DNA from: Tilletia caries
Taxonomy: Eukaryota > Basidiomycota > Exobasidiomycetes > Tilletiales > Tilletiaceae
Length of the DNA stretch: 64,000 nucleotides
Direction of reading: 5' to 3'
Assembly: GCA_032718865.1 (NCBI GenBank)
Contig: JALUTQ010000037.1
Span: 62,001 to 126,000, forward strand
The translations under genes and the position numbers were made by a program. Under the pieces are notes generated by a model, which saw only the letters and a list, made by a program, of their open reading frames with translations, was not told the DNA's origin and did not search any database. This document shows positions 10,016 to 20,050 of the stretch, in pieces. Each line of letters starts with the position of its first letter. Positions within the stretch are counted from its first letter, which is position 1.

Positions 10016-10969
10016 CCGATACCACGTGGAATTGGGGTTGAAGGCGACAAGGGCGTTGGCATCGTCAGTATGGGCGATAAGAGAGAGGCGGGACCAAACC
10101 TTGCGTCATCGGATTGTTGAGAAGTTTGTCGTCAAAAGGTCGATATGGTCGTGGAGATGTAGGTGATCGACTATCGATGTGGGAAAGCGAAGCTTGTTGT
10201 CGCATATGGAGGTGTTGGTTGCCCGGGTCGGAAACCGGCTTGGTCCCGTAGTGATCCCGGCCAGACTCTAACAAGCCGGACCCTTTGTCGAGCCGACTTG
10301 AGAAGAGTATCACACACACGTCGCGCACCTTACTGGCGCGACTTTGTTCCTGACCACGACAGCTCTTCTCCGTCGCATCAGGCTCGACACAGAGTCGCTC
10401 ACCCACATTCCACTTCTCTTCGCTTCAACCTCTTACCTCACTAGTTTTCTTTCACACCTGCTCTGCGTACGCATCAGATTCTCCTCTCTCCTCATCCTCC
10501 TTGCGTCGCACAGCGACGAGTTCCTTAACACACACACCCTCTACTTTCCTTCGGCCGCACGGCTTTCCCCTCTCCAGCCGCACGGCTCATCACACATGCC
10601 GCACGGCGCTATACATACGGACACTCGCCGCACGGCCTGCTGTCGCGCACACGCGCTTCGTCACACACTCTCCCAGTGGGTTTCCACACATCACCGGTCA
10701 CCTACACCAGACAGCTACGTCGCACGGCTAGCTCAATCATCTCAAGCGCACGCTTGCTAACCCCACACCTTTACATCACTTCACAGTCCACCTCATCAGG
10801 CGGCAACAAGCTCCAGCTCAGCTGCACAGCTCACCCACCGCCTAGGTCCAAGAGGTTGTGCACGCATCTCCTTAGACCAGGTTAGTTCACCACAAGTGAC
10901 AACACTCCGTACACACTGTTCCACAACGTACTGATCCCAAGACCATATAATCCTTACAATTGCAGTCAG
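10016..10969 (+). other. Pyrimidine-rich leader of the gag-like remnant, possible old LTR
   Basis: About 900 bases without a recognisable gene. The stretch 10350-10850 is C/T-rich with repeated CGCACGGC words. A likely leader intron runs from GTTAGT (10881) to TTACAATTGCAG (ending 10965), just before the ATG at 10970. The arrangement resembles an LTR and leader, but no second LTR copy or target duplication was found. Confidence 0.35.
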
Positions 10970-11759
10970 ATGTCAGCGGCTGCAGGATCCGCTCATCCAT
11001 CTCAGCCGGAAACTGCCGTCCTCACAACCGAGCAACGCGAAACATACGAAAAATTCACCGCTCGCCGCAAAAAACTGGCGCACCGATGATCGAACTCGAT
11101 CCCGACTTCGACAAGAAGACCCAGGCCGGCACCAGAGGCTTGGCTTTTCAGCATCCTGCTTTCGGGGGAAGAGGAGCCGAAGCAGGCGATGATGTTGGCC
11201 GTCGAGCAGATCAGTGTCCGCCAAGCACTTCAAGATCAACTCGGCAGGGACTTATTCCTCTCTTCGGAAGCCGATCCACCAGTGGACCCTCCGGTGGTTT
11301 AACCAGCTGAAGCGCAACAACTCATACAACCCCCGCAGATTGGGGCGCCACACCCACCACAGCTCGTCTCCCTCCTGGAGGGCAACAACACCGCTCCTTC
11401 TCCAGTCCCGGAGCAGCCCAATGACAAGGGAAAAGCGAAGAAGATCGACTCCGACTGGACGATGTCAAAATGCCAAGCGCAAGAGGAAGAAGGCAAAGCG
11501 CAGCAAGAAGCGCGCCTCGAAGAAGAAAATACAGTCGTCCAGCACTGATTCAGATTTGGACTCTGACTTCGACAGCAGTGGTTTGTCCTCGGACTCCTCT
11601 TCTCCCTCCTTCTCGGAGGACATTTTGTCCTCGCACTCGGATAACGACAAGAAAAAGCGCCGCTCAGACATCATGTGGAAGAAAAGCAAAGTCAGCTCGT
11701 CAGCCTCTGGAGTCCTCCGAGTCCCGGACAAGATTGCCGCCAATCATAGCCACATATAG
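10970..11759 (+). pseudogene. Retrotransposon gag-like remnant
   Basis: It starts at MSAAAGSAHPSQPETAVLTT and reads EQRETYEKFTARRKKLAHR before a stop. A second frame then reads EQISVRQALQDQLGRDLFLS, an in-frame TAA, and a Pro/Gln-rich stretch. A third frame gives a Lys/Arg cluster followed by a Ser/Asp-rich acidic region (SSSTDSDLDSDFDSSGLS). The order (coiled, proline-rich, basic then acidic tail) resembles fungal LTR-element gag, but there is no zinc knuckle. The 3' end runs into the TAGTGACTA-type island at 11745. Function is inferred from composition only. Confidence 0.4.
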
Positions 11760-12020
11760 TGACTATTTCACCCAAGTGTAATTGTTTGTGTTGCGAAGGA
11801 GCTGGCTGAGACAGCTGCTGGATACAGGATAATTAGTAATTACTATGTAGTAACTCCGGTCACTTATAGCCACATAGTGACTATGTCGATCTCACTTTGT
11901 GCTGAACTAGTCAAAGGTAGCTACTGGAAGTGACTATGGTGGCTTTTTCAACGAAAAGCCAACGAAAATTTCGCATGGCTGAAGTATTAACTATTGGTTT
12001 TTATAGTAGCTATAGTCGTC
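11745..12020 (-). repeat. TAGTGACTA-type island, internal copy of hAT element F
   Basis: CCACATATAGTGACTATTTC, GCTGAGACAGCTGCTGGATA, GTCGATCTCACTTTGTGCTG and TTTTTCAACGAAAAGCCAAC match, in reverse order and orientation, the segment 53260-53500. Termini are not visible, so this is an internal fragment about 275 bases long. Confidence 0.65.
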
Positions 12021-12633
12021 GTTTTCCGTGACGTGATCGATGGCCGCATCGAACGTGACGAGGGTCCGAGGCGGGGGCAGTGACCAAGCAGAGAATCGTA
12101 CGCCCTCGTGGAAGGCGACTTGTATGTCGAACCGCCACCATCCGTTCTTCTTGCCCAAATAGCTCATCCCAGAAAGTACGCCGGACTTCCTGTCACGTTG
12201 GACGGAAGTCACAACCGCAACCCCGCTGAGGATGAGCGGCCACGCGGGCAAGCTTGCCTTTCCTGGATCACTGCCTGTAAAGGGAGGATGTGTGAGTTCG
12301 GACCGAGAGACTCGTATAGATCGTGGATCCTAACTCACCGTCGAATTCGTCCGGTATTTTGCGAATGGAGTCAGGTTCTGGATATGGAAGTCGCATGGGG
12401 TGACTGACGACAGGAACGGCGTTCAGAATGAATGTGCCTTTGCCAGGAGGAAAAAGGCCTGAGGTTTTCCACTTGGAAGGGAAAGGACTGTCGTGGAGGT
12501 CAAACATGATCACAAGAATGTCGTGATCGTTCGGAGCGGTGTTGATGACAGTCACCAAGGCATCTGTCGTGATGACTAGATGAGTTGGCCAGCTGACGCT
12601 TGTCTCCGGGTGCGAGGTGGATGTGGGCGTCAT
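11991..12633 (-). CDS. Hypothetical two-exon protein, 192 aa
   Basis: Exon 1 (12633-12339) begins MTPTSTSHPETSVSWPTHLV and ends in phase 1 at a GTGAGT donor. A 64-base intron ends CCTTTACAG at 12275. Exon 2 (12274-11991) continues GSDPGKASLPAWPLILSGVA to a TAA; total coding length is an exact multiple of three. The beta-rich pattern (LVITTDALVTVIN, ILVIMFDLH, WWRFDIQVAFHEGVRFSAW) suggests a beta-sandwich fold, but no family is recognised. The last residues (ENDDYSYYKNQ) and the stop are read from the TAGTGACTA-type island, so the original C-terminus was probably replaced by that insertion. Confidence 0.55.
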
Positions 12634-13227
12634 GTTGGAGGGACTATTTCCGTTGCCTTCGTGCTTTGACAGGAAAAGATCTCGTTGGAGCTCAGTGCGA
12701 GATCGGTCTCTTTTTTTTGCTGTTCAAACGTGCGAAGGATTCACCAAGGATCCTAAGGCAAATAGAATTCTGAATTCTGATTCCTGACGCTGGTCAAATT
12801 CCTAATCCACAAGATTCCTAGGAATCTCGACTGTTTGATACATCACCCGTAAACAGATCGATTCGGGGGGAGGCAGGCTGCATCGTCCTCGGCCTCGTTC
12901 CAGCACTGCATGAGACTCCTCAATGCTCAAAGACTACCAGAATAATGACATACATCAGTGTACTGCGTTCCGTTTAAATTTCAAGACAAGCTGAAGCGTT
13001 GCAACAGTGTGTGACAGATCAGGCGTTCAGGTAGTGGGAAAGTAAATGTTGTACAGGTTCTTGATGAAAGGAGTTGTGATAGAACGAAGGCAAAGGTCAG
13101 ATGTAAGTAGAAGAGCCAGGGGACCAGGGACCAGGAGGGGACGAGGGGCTACTAGCCAGAAGAGCGTCCTCATCCTCATCCTCTTCTCAGAGAAATGCTT
13201 CTACGTCTGAATCCCAGTCGATCCCCT
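12634..13227. other. No gene recognised
   Basis: Unique-looking sequence between two minus-strand gene models. I see no open frame, repeat or motif that I can support. Confidence 0.5.
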
Positions 13228-14282
13228 CTACTTTTTCACTGTAGTAGCAGTACGCGCCTGGAGAAAGATCGTTGGCCGTGGAAGCCAGATCTGCCCGATC
13301 TTGACTGCCTTATGTTCGCAACCGAGATGGACATATCTCGTTGCCTCCTTCAACACAGATCGCCATGTGCCGTGTAGGTCGGTGCTCGAGGCGGACAATG
13401 AGCTCGATGCGGTCGATGCGTCGTCTTCGTCGCCCAAGTCCCTCGGCTTACGGGTCAGCATGCGATATAGCTGGGCGGGAAGGACTGCCGGCCCTTTCTT
13501 CTCCTTATGCTTCAGCAGCTGAACAAGGGTCTTGATGTGCTCGGGCTCCCCTTGCGGAGGCGCTTTCTGGCGCTGGAGATGCGGACGAGGAATTTGGCGT
13601 AAATGCGCGGAAGGCACTCCGTTTGTGATGCATCCTAACAACTACCCGCGTCGTCGTCCCTCCTTCTGTCTGCACCGCGAAGCCTTTGCCTTCTTGCGCT
13701 GTAGGTGGGGCGCGACATCGTTTTTGACCGGAGATGAAGGGGCGTCTCCGGTAGACGAGGTTAAGGCCAGCAGCCAGGCCGGCGACACGCAGTCGACAGG
13801 GGGCGGAATTGTCTCGAGCGCTGAGCAGGTTGACGGTTGAGAAGAACTGAACGTTTGCGAGAGACGTCAAGGTCGGTGTTGAAACCGAAACGTTTGTTGG
13901 AAGGAGTGGATTTCCGGGGCACGGCCGCACGGGTGTCTGTCGATCATCCGCGATTTCGACTTCGAGCGGGGGTCGTCTTCACGGCGCAGACTGCGACGGG
14001 CGGAGGACGACTGATTTGGATCGTGGGATCGTTGAGTTTGGTTCCCGGATGAGGGGTTTCAACGGCAGGAAGAGACGCTTGACTGTCGCAGGACGAGCTC
14101 CCTGTTGCGGCGGAATCGTAGTCGCAGGCATCAGTATGAGTCTGTTTCGTTTTGATGTCGTTTTCCTTGATCTCTGCTACCTTCGGCGCCCTATTCCCCG
14201 AGGCCGCACGATGGGTTCCGGGCTCGGAGATCAAAGTTGGGTGAGCTGGGCCAAGGTCACTGACTCGGCGCAGTGATCTCAC
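13228..14282 (-). CDS. Hypothetical gene in several frames
   Basis: Three minus-strand frames follow one another: 14282-13944 (MRSLRRVSDLGPAHPTLISE, Pro/Ser/Thr-rich), 13930-13505 (ANVQFFSTVNLLSARDNSAP, Arg-rich, resembling a mitochondrial leader) and 13641-13228 (PEHIKTLVQLLKHKEKKGPA, then a Ser/Asp-rich patch and RYVHLGCEHKAVKIGQIW). Whether introns or indels separate them is unclear, and they may be two genes. The middle frame has no ATG at its listed start. The 5' end abuts a fragment of the TAGTGACTA repeat family. No domain is recognised. Confidence 0.35.
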
Positions 14283-14387
14283 TTGACTACACTATTTCCC
14301 GCCGAGGTGACCACTCACTATAACTTGATTATACTATTTCGCAGAAAAGTGGTAACTCTAGTAGCTTGCCCTGGCTTGGAAACATGA
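14282..14387. repeat. Fragment of hAT element F left end
   Basis: ACTATTTCCCGCCGAGGTGA, CCACTCACTATAACTTGATT, ACTATTTCGCAGAAAAGTGG and TAACTCTAGTAGCTTGCC match 53145-53230 in reverse orientation. The outer bases (CTGGCTTGG) are a diverged form of that element's terminus. Confidence 0.6.
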
Positions 14388-15809
14388 CGCGCATATCTAT
14401 TCCTCCCTCTCTGCCGATTTTTCCGTCTTTTCCTACACGGCCCGTGCTGCCGCTCCGGTTGGAAATTAATCCAAGAAGGTCTTCTCGCATACCACCCGAG
14501 CCCTGAAGCATATTACTCCTGCATTACGGCCGGATATCAAAAGCTAGCCCCTGACTCTCACTTGGACTCACAAAGCGGAACTCCCAATGGTATGCCATGG
14601 CGCTTCGTGGACGCCGTATTGAATCATGTAGGCCCTGCTCCTCCCTACTATCCCCTCAAGCTGTAAAGTTTGAGTTTTAGCTCTAAAAAGGGAACCTTAG
14701 GGGGGGAAGGGGTTTAATTGCGCATCCAGCCGCCGTTGCGCGACGATTAAAAAGGAAACGTGCAGGACTGTAGGTTAAAAAGCTGACTAGGAACGAAACA
14801 ACAATGGTGAACGAACCGCATATCAATTAACCACTTGGCTATGTGCCACTGACTGCTTCCAAGAGTCAGCACACTACCTCCACGAGTAATCAGCATTTTA
14901 TCACGATTCCTGACACCAATCAGTCAGTAAACGTGGCGGCCAGTAACTTCCTGAAGGCCATTTGGGGTTCGAACTGGAAGATCCGTAGTAGTGCGGCGAT
15001 CGTTTCTTTCCTAGACATTCCCATTCAGTTTGCGACAGGACCATTAATCAGCTTTGAATGCGAACGGGCACGATTCTTGCGGGCGTCAACTTACTTGGGG
15101 TTACTGGATCCAGGCGCTCGAGGTCTGGTGACTGGCAGAATTATGTCCAGCGTCACGAGCTAGGAATCAAAGTGCAAGCTTTGAGGTCGGATCTGGAAGG
15201 TGTCGAAGGTCTTTTGAAAGACCATGGAGATTCATCATTGCGATACGAAAACGCAATTCAACTGCCAGCAGACTCGACAAACGGTCAGACGATTTACTGA
15301 CTTGCGGGCATATTGCAAGGTGAGGAATTGTCTAGTGCGGGCTAACCAACGTGGTCGATCCCACCCTTCGTCTCCGCAATTCGCTGAAGCTGAAAGGAGT
15401 CGAAGTAGTCGGATGGGGAGAGGAAGAAGCAGTGCTTCAAAGAGCGCAGTCGCTCGATGATGTGTTGGCCATGGACCAGAAGACGGAGCAGAGCCTCGTT
15501 GGCGCGCTGGTACGCAGCCTCGACACGTCTAAAGAAGCTGCTCAAACTGCCTTGCCTGTCGGCGGGAGGGGGAGGCCGGAAGAAAACGATCGGAAGGATC
15601 CCTGTCGGACCGTGGTTGCCTGTCTCCGCGCCGAAACGGCGTACATAGAGTGGTCTGTGCACTTCTTTCCCTCTAGAGAACAAAGGGAGAACAACGGAAG
15701 AACAAAGTGAGAACAAAGGGTGTGTGTTGCTGTGCTGTGGACTACTGATGGTACATGGTTTGCGCGGAGGTACAGGTTGAAGAGGAAGAAGAAAAAGAGA
15801 CGGCCCCGA
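14388..15809. other. Weak open frames only
   Basis: A 106-codon plus-strand frame (14843-15163, MPLTASKSQHTTSTSNQHFI) and a 124-codon minus-strand frame (15342-15716, containing FRRVEAAYQRANEALLRLLV) have partly protein-like composition but no recognised family and no supporting splice or promoter signals. The minus-strand frame lies directly downstream of the H2A exon. Confidence 0.3.
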
Positions 15810-15992
15810 TCAAAGTTCCTTCGAGGGATTCTTCTTGTTCTTGCCGCTCTGGGCCGGCAGAAGCTCGCGCTTGATGAAGGGCAAAACGTCACCCTGGGAG
15901 AGCGTGGCGTTGCCGATCAGCGCCTTGAGCTCCTCGTTGCCCCCGATCGCGAGCTGCAAGTGGCGGGGAATGATGCGGGCCCTGTGGCTGTC
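15810..15992 (-). pseudogene. Histone H2A-like 3' exon without its 5' part
   Basis: After a splice acceptor (CGCTTAG) the frame reads [20 protein letters not shown], then [19 protein letters not shown] and a Lys-rich tail to TGA (15812-15810), 60 residues. This is the H2A alpha-3/docking-domain segment; [11 protein letters not shown] is near-invariant in H2A. The tail is divergent (no usual SQE motif). Upstream sequence contains no H2A N-terminal fold (no AGLQFPVGR-like stretch) before the hAT element at 16141, so the 5' exon is missing. It is most likely a duplicated fragment. Confidence 0.7.
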
Positions 15993-16140
15993 CTAAGCGA
16001 TAGTCGAAACTCCTTCTCGCTCTCCTCCCCGTGACCCCATTCCTGTTTTGATCTCCTTTCCCAACCGTTTCTGTCCTTTTCCTCCCCGGTGTTCGCTCCT
16101 CCTCTCTTTACTACCCTCTCAATCTACTGACATTCAGGAC

Positions 16141-17332
16141 CAGGGCTCGGCTCCGACTACAGTCGCTGGTCAGTGAGTGATGAATGGGTCAGTGAGTGAT
16201 AAATACTCGACAGCACACCACAAAACAAAGCTACGAATCCGTATAAATGTGCGTTTTGAAGCCTATCACACAGTGAGCATACTGTCCAAGTTTGAAGTGG
16301 AAAGGAGGTGTTGGTGAGGAGCTAGGGTGCTGCAAAGGTAGTGAGAGCGTGGTTTCGCACGACTGAAAAAAATGTACAAACGTTTCAAACACCAACCAAG
16401 TGATCGCCACAACGTAAAGGACCCATACAGTCTCGACAGAAGTGAGAGCGTAGCACAGCCAGAGTACATTCCAGGTGAGAGAGAATAAAATCCTTGAATG
16501 GTGACAGAGTTATGGGGGATGGGGTCGAGCCCAACCTGGGAAATCTTAGGTTGATCGCAAATTCAGAGCTTTGTGAAATTTTGAAAGGAGAAAAGTTTCT
16601 GCCTCAGACACTGCTCTGGTGCCCTGCGTCCCCTTCGACCAAAAACTGGCATAATCATAGTCTTAGTCGTAGGCGTTTTTTTTTAAAAATCCGAAATCAG
16701 CATAGTCGCAAGTCTGACTATAGTGCCATAGTCGACTATAGTCGCAGGATTTTGTGCAGCCAAATTTTGCACTATAGTGTGACTATAGCCAAAATTGGAA
16801 CGCCAGTGCGCCACTATAGTCGGACTTTGGGACAATAATTCTCGCACTATAGCTGCACGCCAAGTTTCAGACTATAAATGATTATGGTGTTGGTCGCTTT
16901 TAATTGTCTAAAATTGGATATAGTCAGGCTATGGTTCGACTATCCAGAGATAATAGTCGCACTATGACTGGCTATAGTATTTCATGGGCAATTGATGACA
17001 TGGTCTGACTATAGCGGTGACGGTCGGGCCTGCGGCTATAGTCGCAACTCCAAGCTATAGTCAGACCATAACATACTATAGTCGGACTATAGCCGAATTG
17101 TTTGCTGCGACTATAGCCTTAACGTCCAGCTATTGTCCGACTATAGTTGCAGGATCAATTTTAGACAAGTTTTTTAACGACTAGGGCGACTGTTGTCTTA
17201 CATTTTCTGGAGCATAGTCATAGTCGTAACTGCGACTATCAGCGGCGATGACTATAGTCGCTCACAGTCGTATGAGGCTATAGTCGTAATAGTCGTAATA
17301 GTCGTAAAATCCCACAGTCGTGCCGAGCCCTG
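16141..17332. mobile_element. Non-autonomous hAT-type element B (GACTATAGTCG words)
   Basis: The ends are CAGGGCTCGGCTCCGACT and, inverted, CAGGGCTCGGCACGACTG. They are flanked by TTCAGGAC (16133-16140) and TTCGGGAC (17333-17340), an 8-bp duplication with one difference. From about 16640 to 17310 the sequence is saturated with the palindromic word GACTATAGTC and its halves; the left 350 bases are less repetitive and may retain old coding sequence. A direct repeat (GGTCAGTGAGTGAT) lies just inside the left end. No transposase is present. Confidence 0.8.
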
Positions 17333-17549
17333 TTCGGGACTCAGGTCGTCGCCGGCTTGATCTACTGGCATCATGGCACGCGCCATTGTCGTCTCCCAGC
17401 TTATGAGGTGTTTGTCACCCCTTCCCTTCTTCCCTGACCTGACTCTCGAATCGGCCGTGCATGAGCCATGATCCACATATGTCAGGCAGTGACACTAAAG
17501 GCTCTTTCTGTACGGTCTTTCCTCCAGGTCCTCCTCTCGACAGCAACTA

Positions 17550-17632
17550 CAGTCAAACCTCTCTATAAGCACCCCCCTCCATAAGCACACCTTCTGTACA
17601 AGCAAGCCCGCAACCCCCCCCCCCCCCCCAAT
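17550..17632 (+). mobile_element. Single pogo/Fot1-like terminal repeat remnant
   Basis: TACAGTCAAACCTCTCTATA followed by AGCACCCCCCTCCATAAGCAC has the form of a Tc1/mariner-superfamily pogo-type terminus next to a TA dinucleotide. A run of 15 or so C follows. No matching opposite end was found, so the call rests on one terminus. Confidence 0.3.
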
Positions 17633-17762
17633 ACCGGAACCTTTGATTCTCACTCAAAATCACCTCTCCATAGGCACTATCACCCCCAGGCCTCGGCAAC
17701 GTGATTCGCGCAAGCGCGTGACAAGAGGGGGGGAGAAGGGATGAAAGCAAGACTCACCCTGG

Positions 17763-18330
17763 CTAGGATCTCGCGCGTGCATTGCCGGTGGGCGTCGCTG
17801 CCCCGTTACCCCGCTTACCCTTCGACCAGGAAGACAGGGGCATAGCGGGCAGCGAGGAGGGCTGGTGCGTAGCGCCGTCGGGGACGGAGGGCTGGTGCGT
17901 GGCGCTGGCGCTGGCGGGGACGGTGCGTATAGACGGAGGGGGAGAGGTGCGCAGGTCGGGAGTCGTGACGGAAGTGGGAGGGGATGTGGCCGGGGCGTCT
18001 TGCGAGTTGACAGGGGGACCGCCCACTGGGTACGGAGGGGTCGCCGTGGTCGTCATCATGAGGACCCCGGCCCTGCCGAGCATCGCGGGCACACGCCCGG
18101 TCGTCGCGGGCGTCGATGAGGAGTTGTCGGTATCGTTCTTGAGCCCAGTCTTGATTGCAGAACTCGGAGACGTCGACGAACTTGTTGGCCCAGACGACCC
18201 CGAGTTGGGTTGCGCCGGTGACGGGATCAAGTCGGGCCGAGTAGACTTGGACGACCTCCCAATACTTTGTCGGCGGGCGGGCGTAAACGTCCATGCTGAA
18301 GTCGGGACAGGCCTCGGCAACTTCCTTCAC
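17763..18330 (-). pseudogene. Hypothetical gene truncated at its 5' end by hAT element C
   Basis: The frame EVAEACPDFSMDVYARPPTK, YWEVVQVYSARLDPVTGATQ and so on to about 18080 then shifts to a Pro/Ser/Thr-rich frame (GGPPVNSQDAPATSPPTSVT ... GNARARS) ending at 17763. The first part looks like a folded domain, the second like a disordered tail. Its first codons lie within the terminal repeat of hAT element C (18308-18895), so the true N-terminus is gone. No family is recognised. Confidence 0.4.
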
Positions 18331-18895
18331 TTCGTATATTTTGTAACTTGGAAGTGAGAACTAGTAGTGAAACTTTCGCGATACTTTGGCCTCCGAGCCG
18401 TCGAAAAAATGATAGTGAACTTTCACTTTGGCGGGGCCGGGAAAGTGAAGAAGTTATGGAGATAGTGAGTTCGTCTTCATGTTGAACTTGAAGTCACTTG
18501 CTATCACTAGTAGTGCGGCCAACCGCCAAGTTAAGGTAGTCGCTAGTAAGTAACTATCCAGTCAGGAAAGTAACTAATAGTTTACTACCCAGTTGCTATC
18601 AACACTTTATAATATTATTAGACACTCCTCATTTCACATCACTTTGTAAAACTCTTGCAACTATCTTCACTACCTAGTGACTTGGTAGAGCTCTGATGAG
18701 ACAAAACCAGAGACCACCGCGGTCTTCTATGTGGCCGCAACGGTCGCAAAAAGCGCTCAAACTAGTAGTCACTAACTCACTATCTCAAATTTTTCATAAC
18801 TAAACTATACTTTGTCCGCCGGCTGAGGCCTTCACTTTCACTTTCACTATACTTTGTCCGAAAAAATGCTCCCTATCTTCACTTGCCGAGCTCTG
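18308..18895. mobile_element. Non-autonomous hAT-type element C (ACTTTCACTT/ACTAGT words)
   Basis: The left end CAGGCCTCGGCAACTTCC and the inverted right end CAGAGCTCGGCAAGTGAAG share CAG..CTCGGCAA. The interior is full of CTTTCACTT, GTAGTCACTA and AACTCACTATC words. The flanking octamers AGTCGGGA and GGCAAGAC do not match, so the duplication has decayed or one end has moved. No coding sequence is evident. Confidence 0.6.
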
Positions 18896-20050
18896 GGCAA
18901 GACTGGCCCCAAGTCTATATAATAGTTTCATTTCGCCGAAGCGTCACAATGTCCTGCTCCAGTGGTCGGGTCAGTAAATCGTCGTTCTTTCGTCCCGGAC
19001 TCGACATAGTCCCAAAAAATACGGTGCTTCAACCTTCGCACAGCCCGGACACTTCTTGATTGAATCGATGCCTCAATGCTTCAGCCAGAGCCCTTGGTCC
19101 TTCCCGGGGACGGGTGGGCACTCGTATTCATAGGAATTCTGCGGATCGGAGAAACAAGCCCGAGCGATGAGCGCAGTACGACATGAGAGAAGCTACATGT
19201 AAGCTGAGATGGCTTGGATTCTGGAAAAGAGATGGAGATGTCATGGAATGTCAAGGAAAAGAAAGTCTGGAGGGCGTCAGTGTCAGAAGGTAGCAAGTCA
19301 CAAAGTGACATCTGACAATTTACAACAATTAATAACTCTCCGAGCCTTGGATAGCTATTAGGTCTAATAAGTGACCACTACAGGCTGAAAATCCAAACCC
19401 TAGTTTTTTTTACCACTCCACCTATTCTTTCTACTACAGCTTACAATACGTGATCGCTCGTGTTGTGCTGGTATGATATAAGTGTCCATACGGGGATGCC
19501 ATGATGGTGAATGAATGCAAGAATGTTGGTGAATGCTTTGGTCATTTTTTGGCTCCAAATTCTGGTAATTGGTGGCTGCTACATTGTAAGAATTACGGCT
19601 GAGTGTGCTGATCAGTCATAGCCACTCTTTCATATTCTACTAGCTATCCCAGAATTACTACTTCTGTCAGTTCCTATTAGTCTCCCTCAACGTTCATAGT
19701 AGTGTGGGCATCAATGCTGAACTGTTGTTGCACCTTCACTTAGTGAATAATGGGTTTGAGCTTATTGGTCTATAATGACCAACTGGTTATTGGTTCCAAC
19801 TCAAGACTGTATGATCTAGTTGGAATTATGTTGACTTAAAATTGCGTCGACAAAAGGTCGCGTGTTCGAATCTTTTTTGTCGGAGACTTTTTGGTCATCC
19901 ATTTTTTTTTGCACCGCATTGTATGAGTTCTCGGCCGAGAAGCCTGGACGTGATGGTGAGAGTCTGTTCTCGACAACCATCTCGACATCTCGACTCAGCC
20001 GTAGTTGCGATCGAGCGTCAAGAAGTGGCTCGTTCGTCAAGATTCTCAAC
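18896..20050. other. No gene; one hAT-A right terminus at 19330-19349
   Basis: Mostly AT-richer unique sequence. AATAACTCTCCGAGCCTTGG at 19330-19349 matches the right end of hAT element A at 18 of 20 positions, but no left end was found. At 19860 GTGTTCGAATC resembles a tRNA B box (see rejected items). I see no gene. Confidence 0.5.

Noticed and set aside
17782..18357. 191-codon plus-strand frame
   Set aside because: It is antisense to the minus-strand gene whose first part (MDVYARPPTKYWEVVQVYSA) has much better protein character; Gly/Val-rich composition reflects the complement.
16141..18895. Repeat-induced point mutation as the cause of the AT-rich islands
   Set aside because: The islands consist of exact recurring words, including GC-rich ones elsewhere, not of C-to-T decay of a former sequence.
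19790..19885. tRNA-like sequence (TGATCTAGTTGG as A box, GTTCGAATC as B box)
   Set aside because: The T stem and acceptor stem do not pair and the anticodon stem is weak, so at most a decayed tRNA or SINE head; no tail or second copy was seen.
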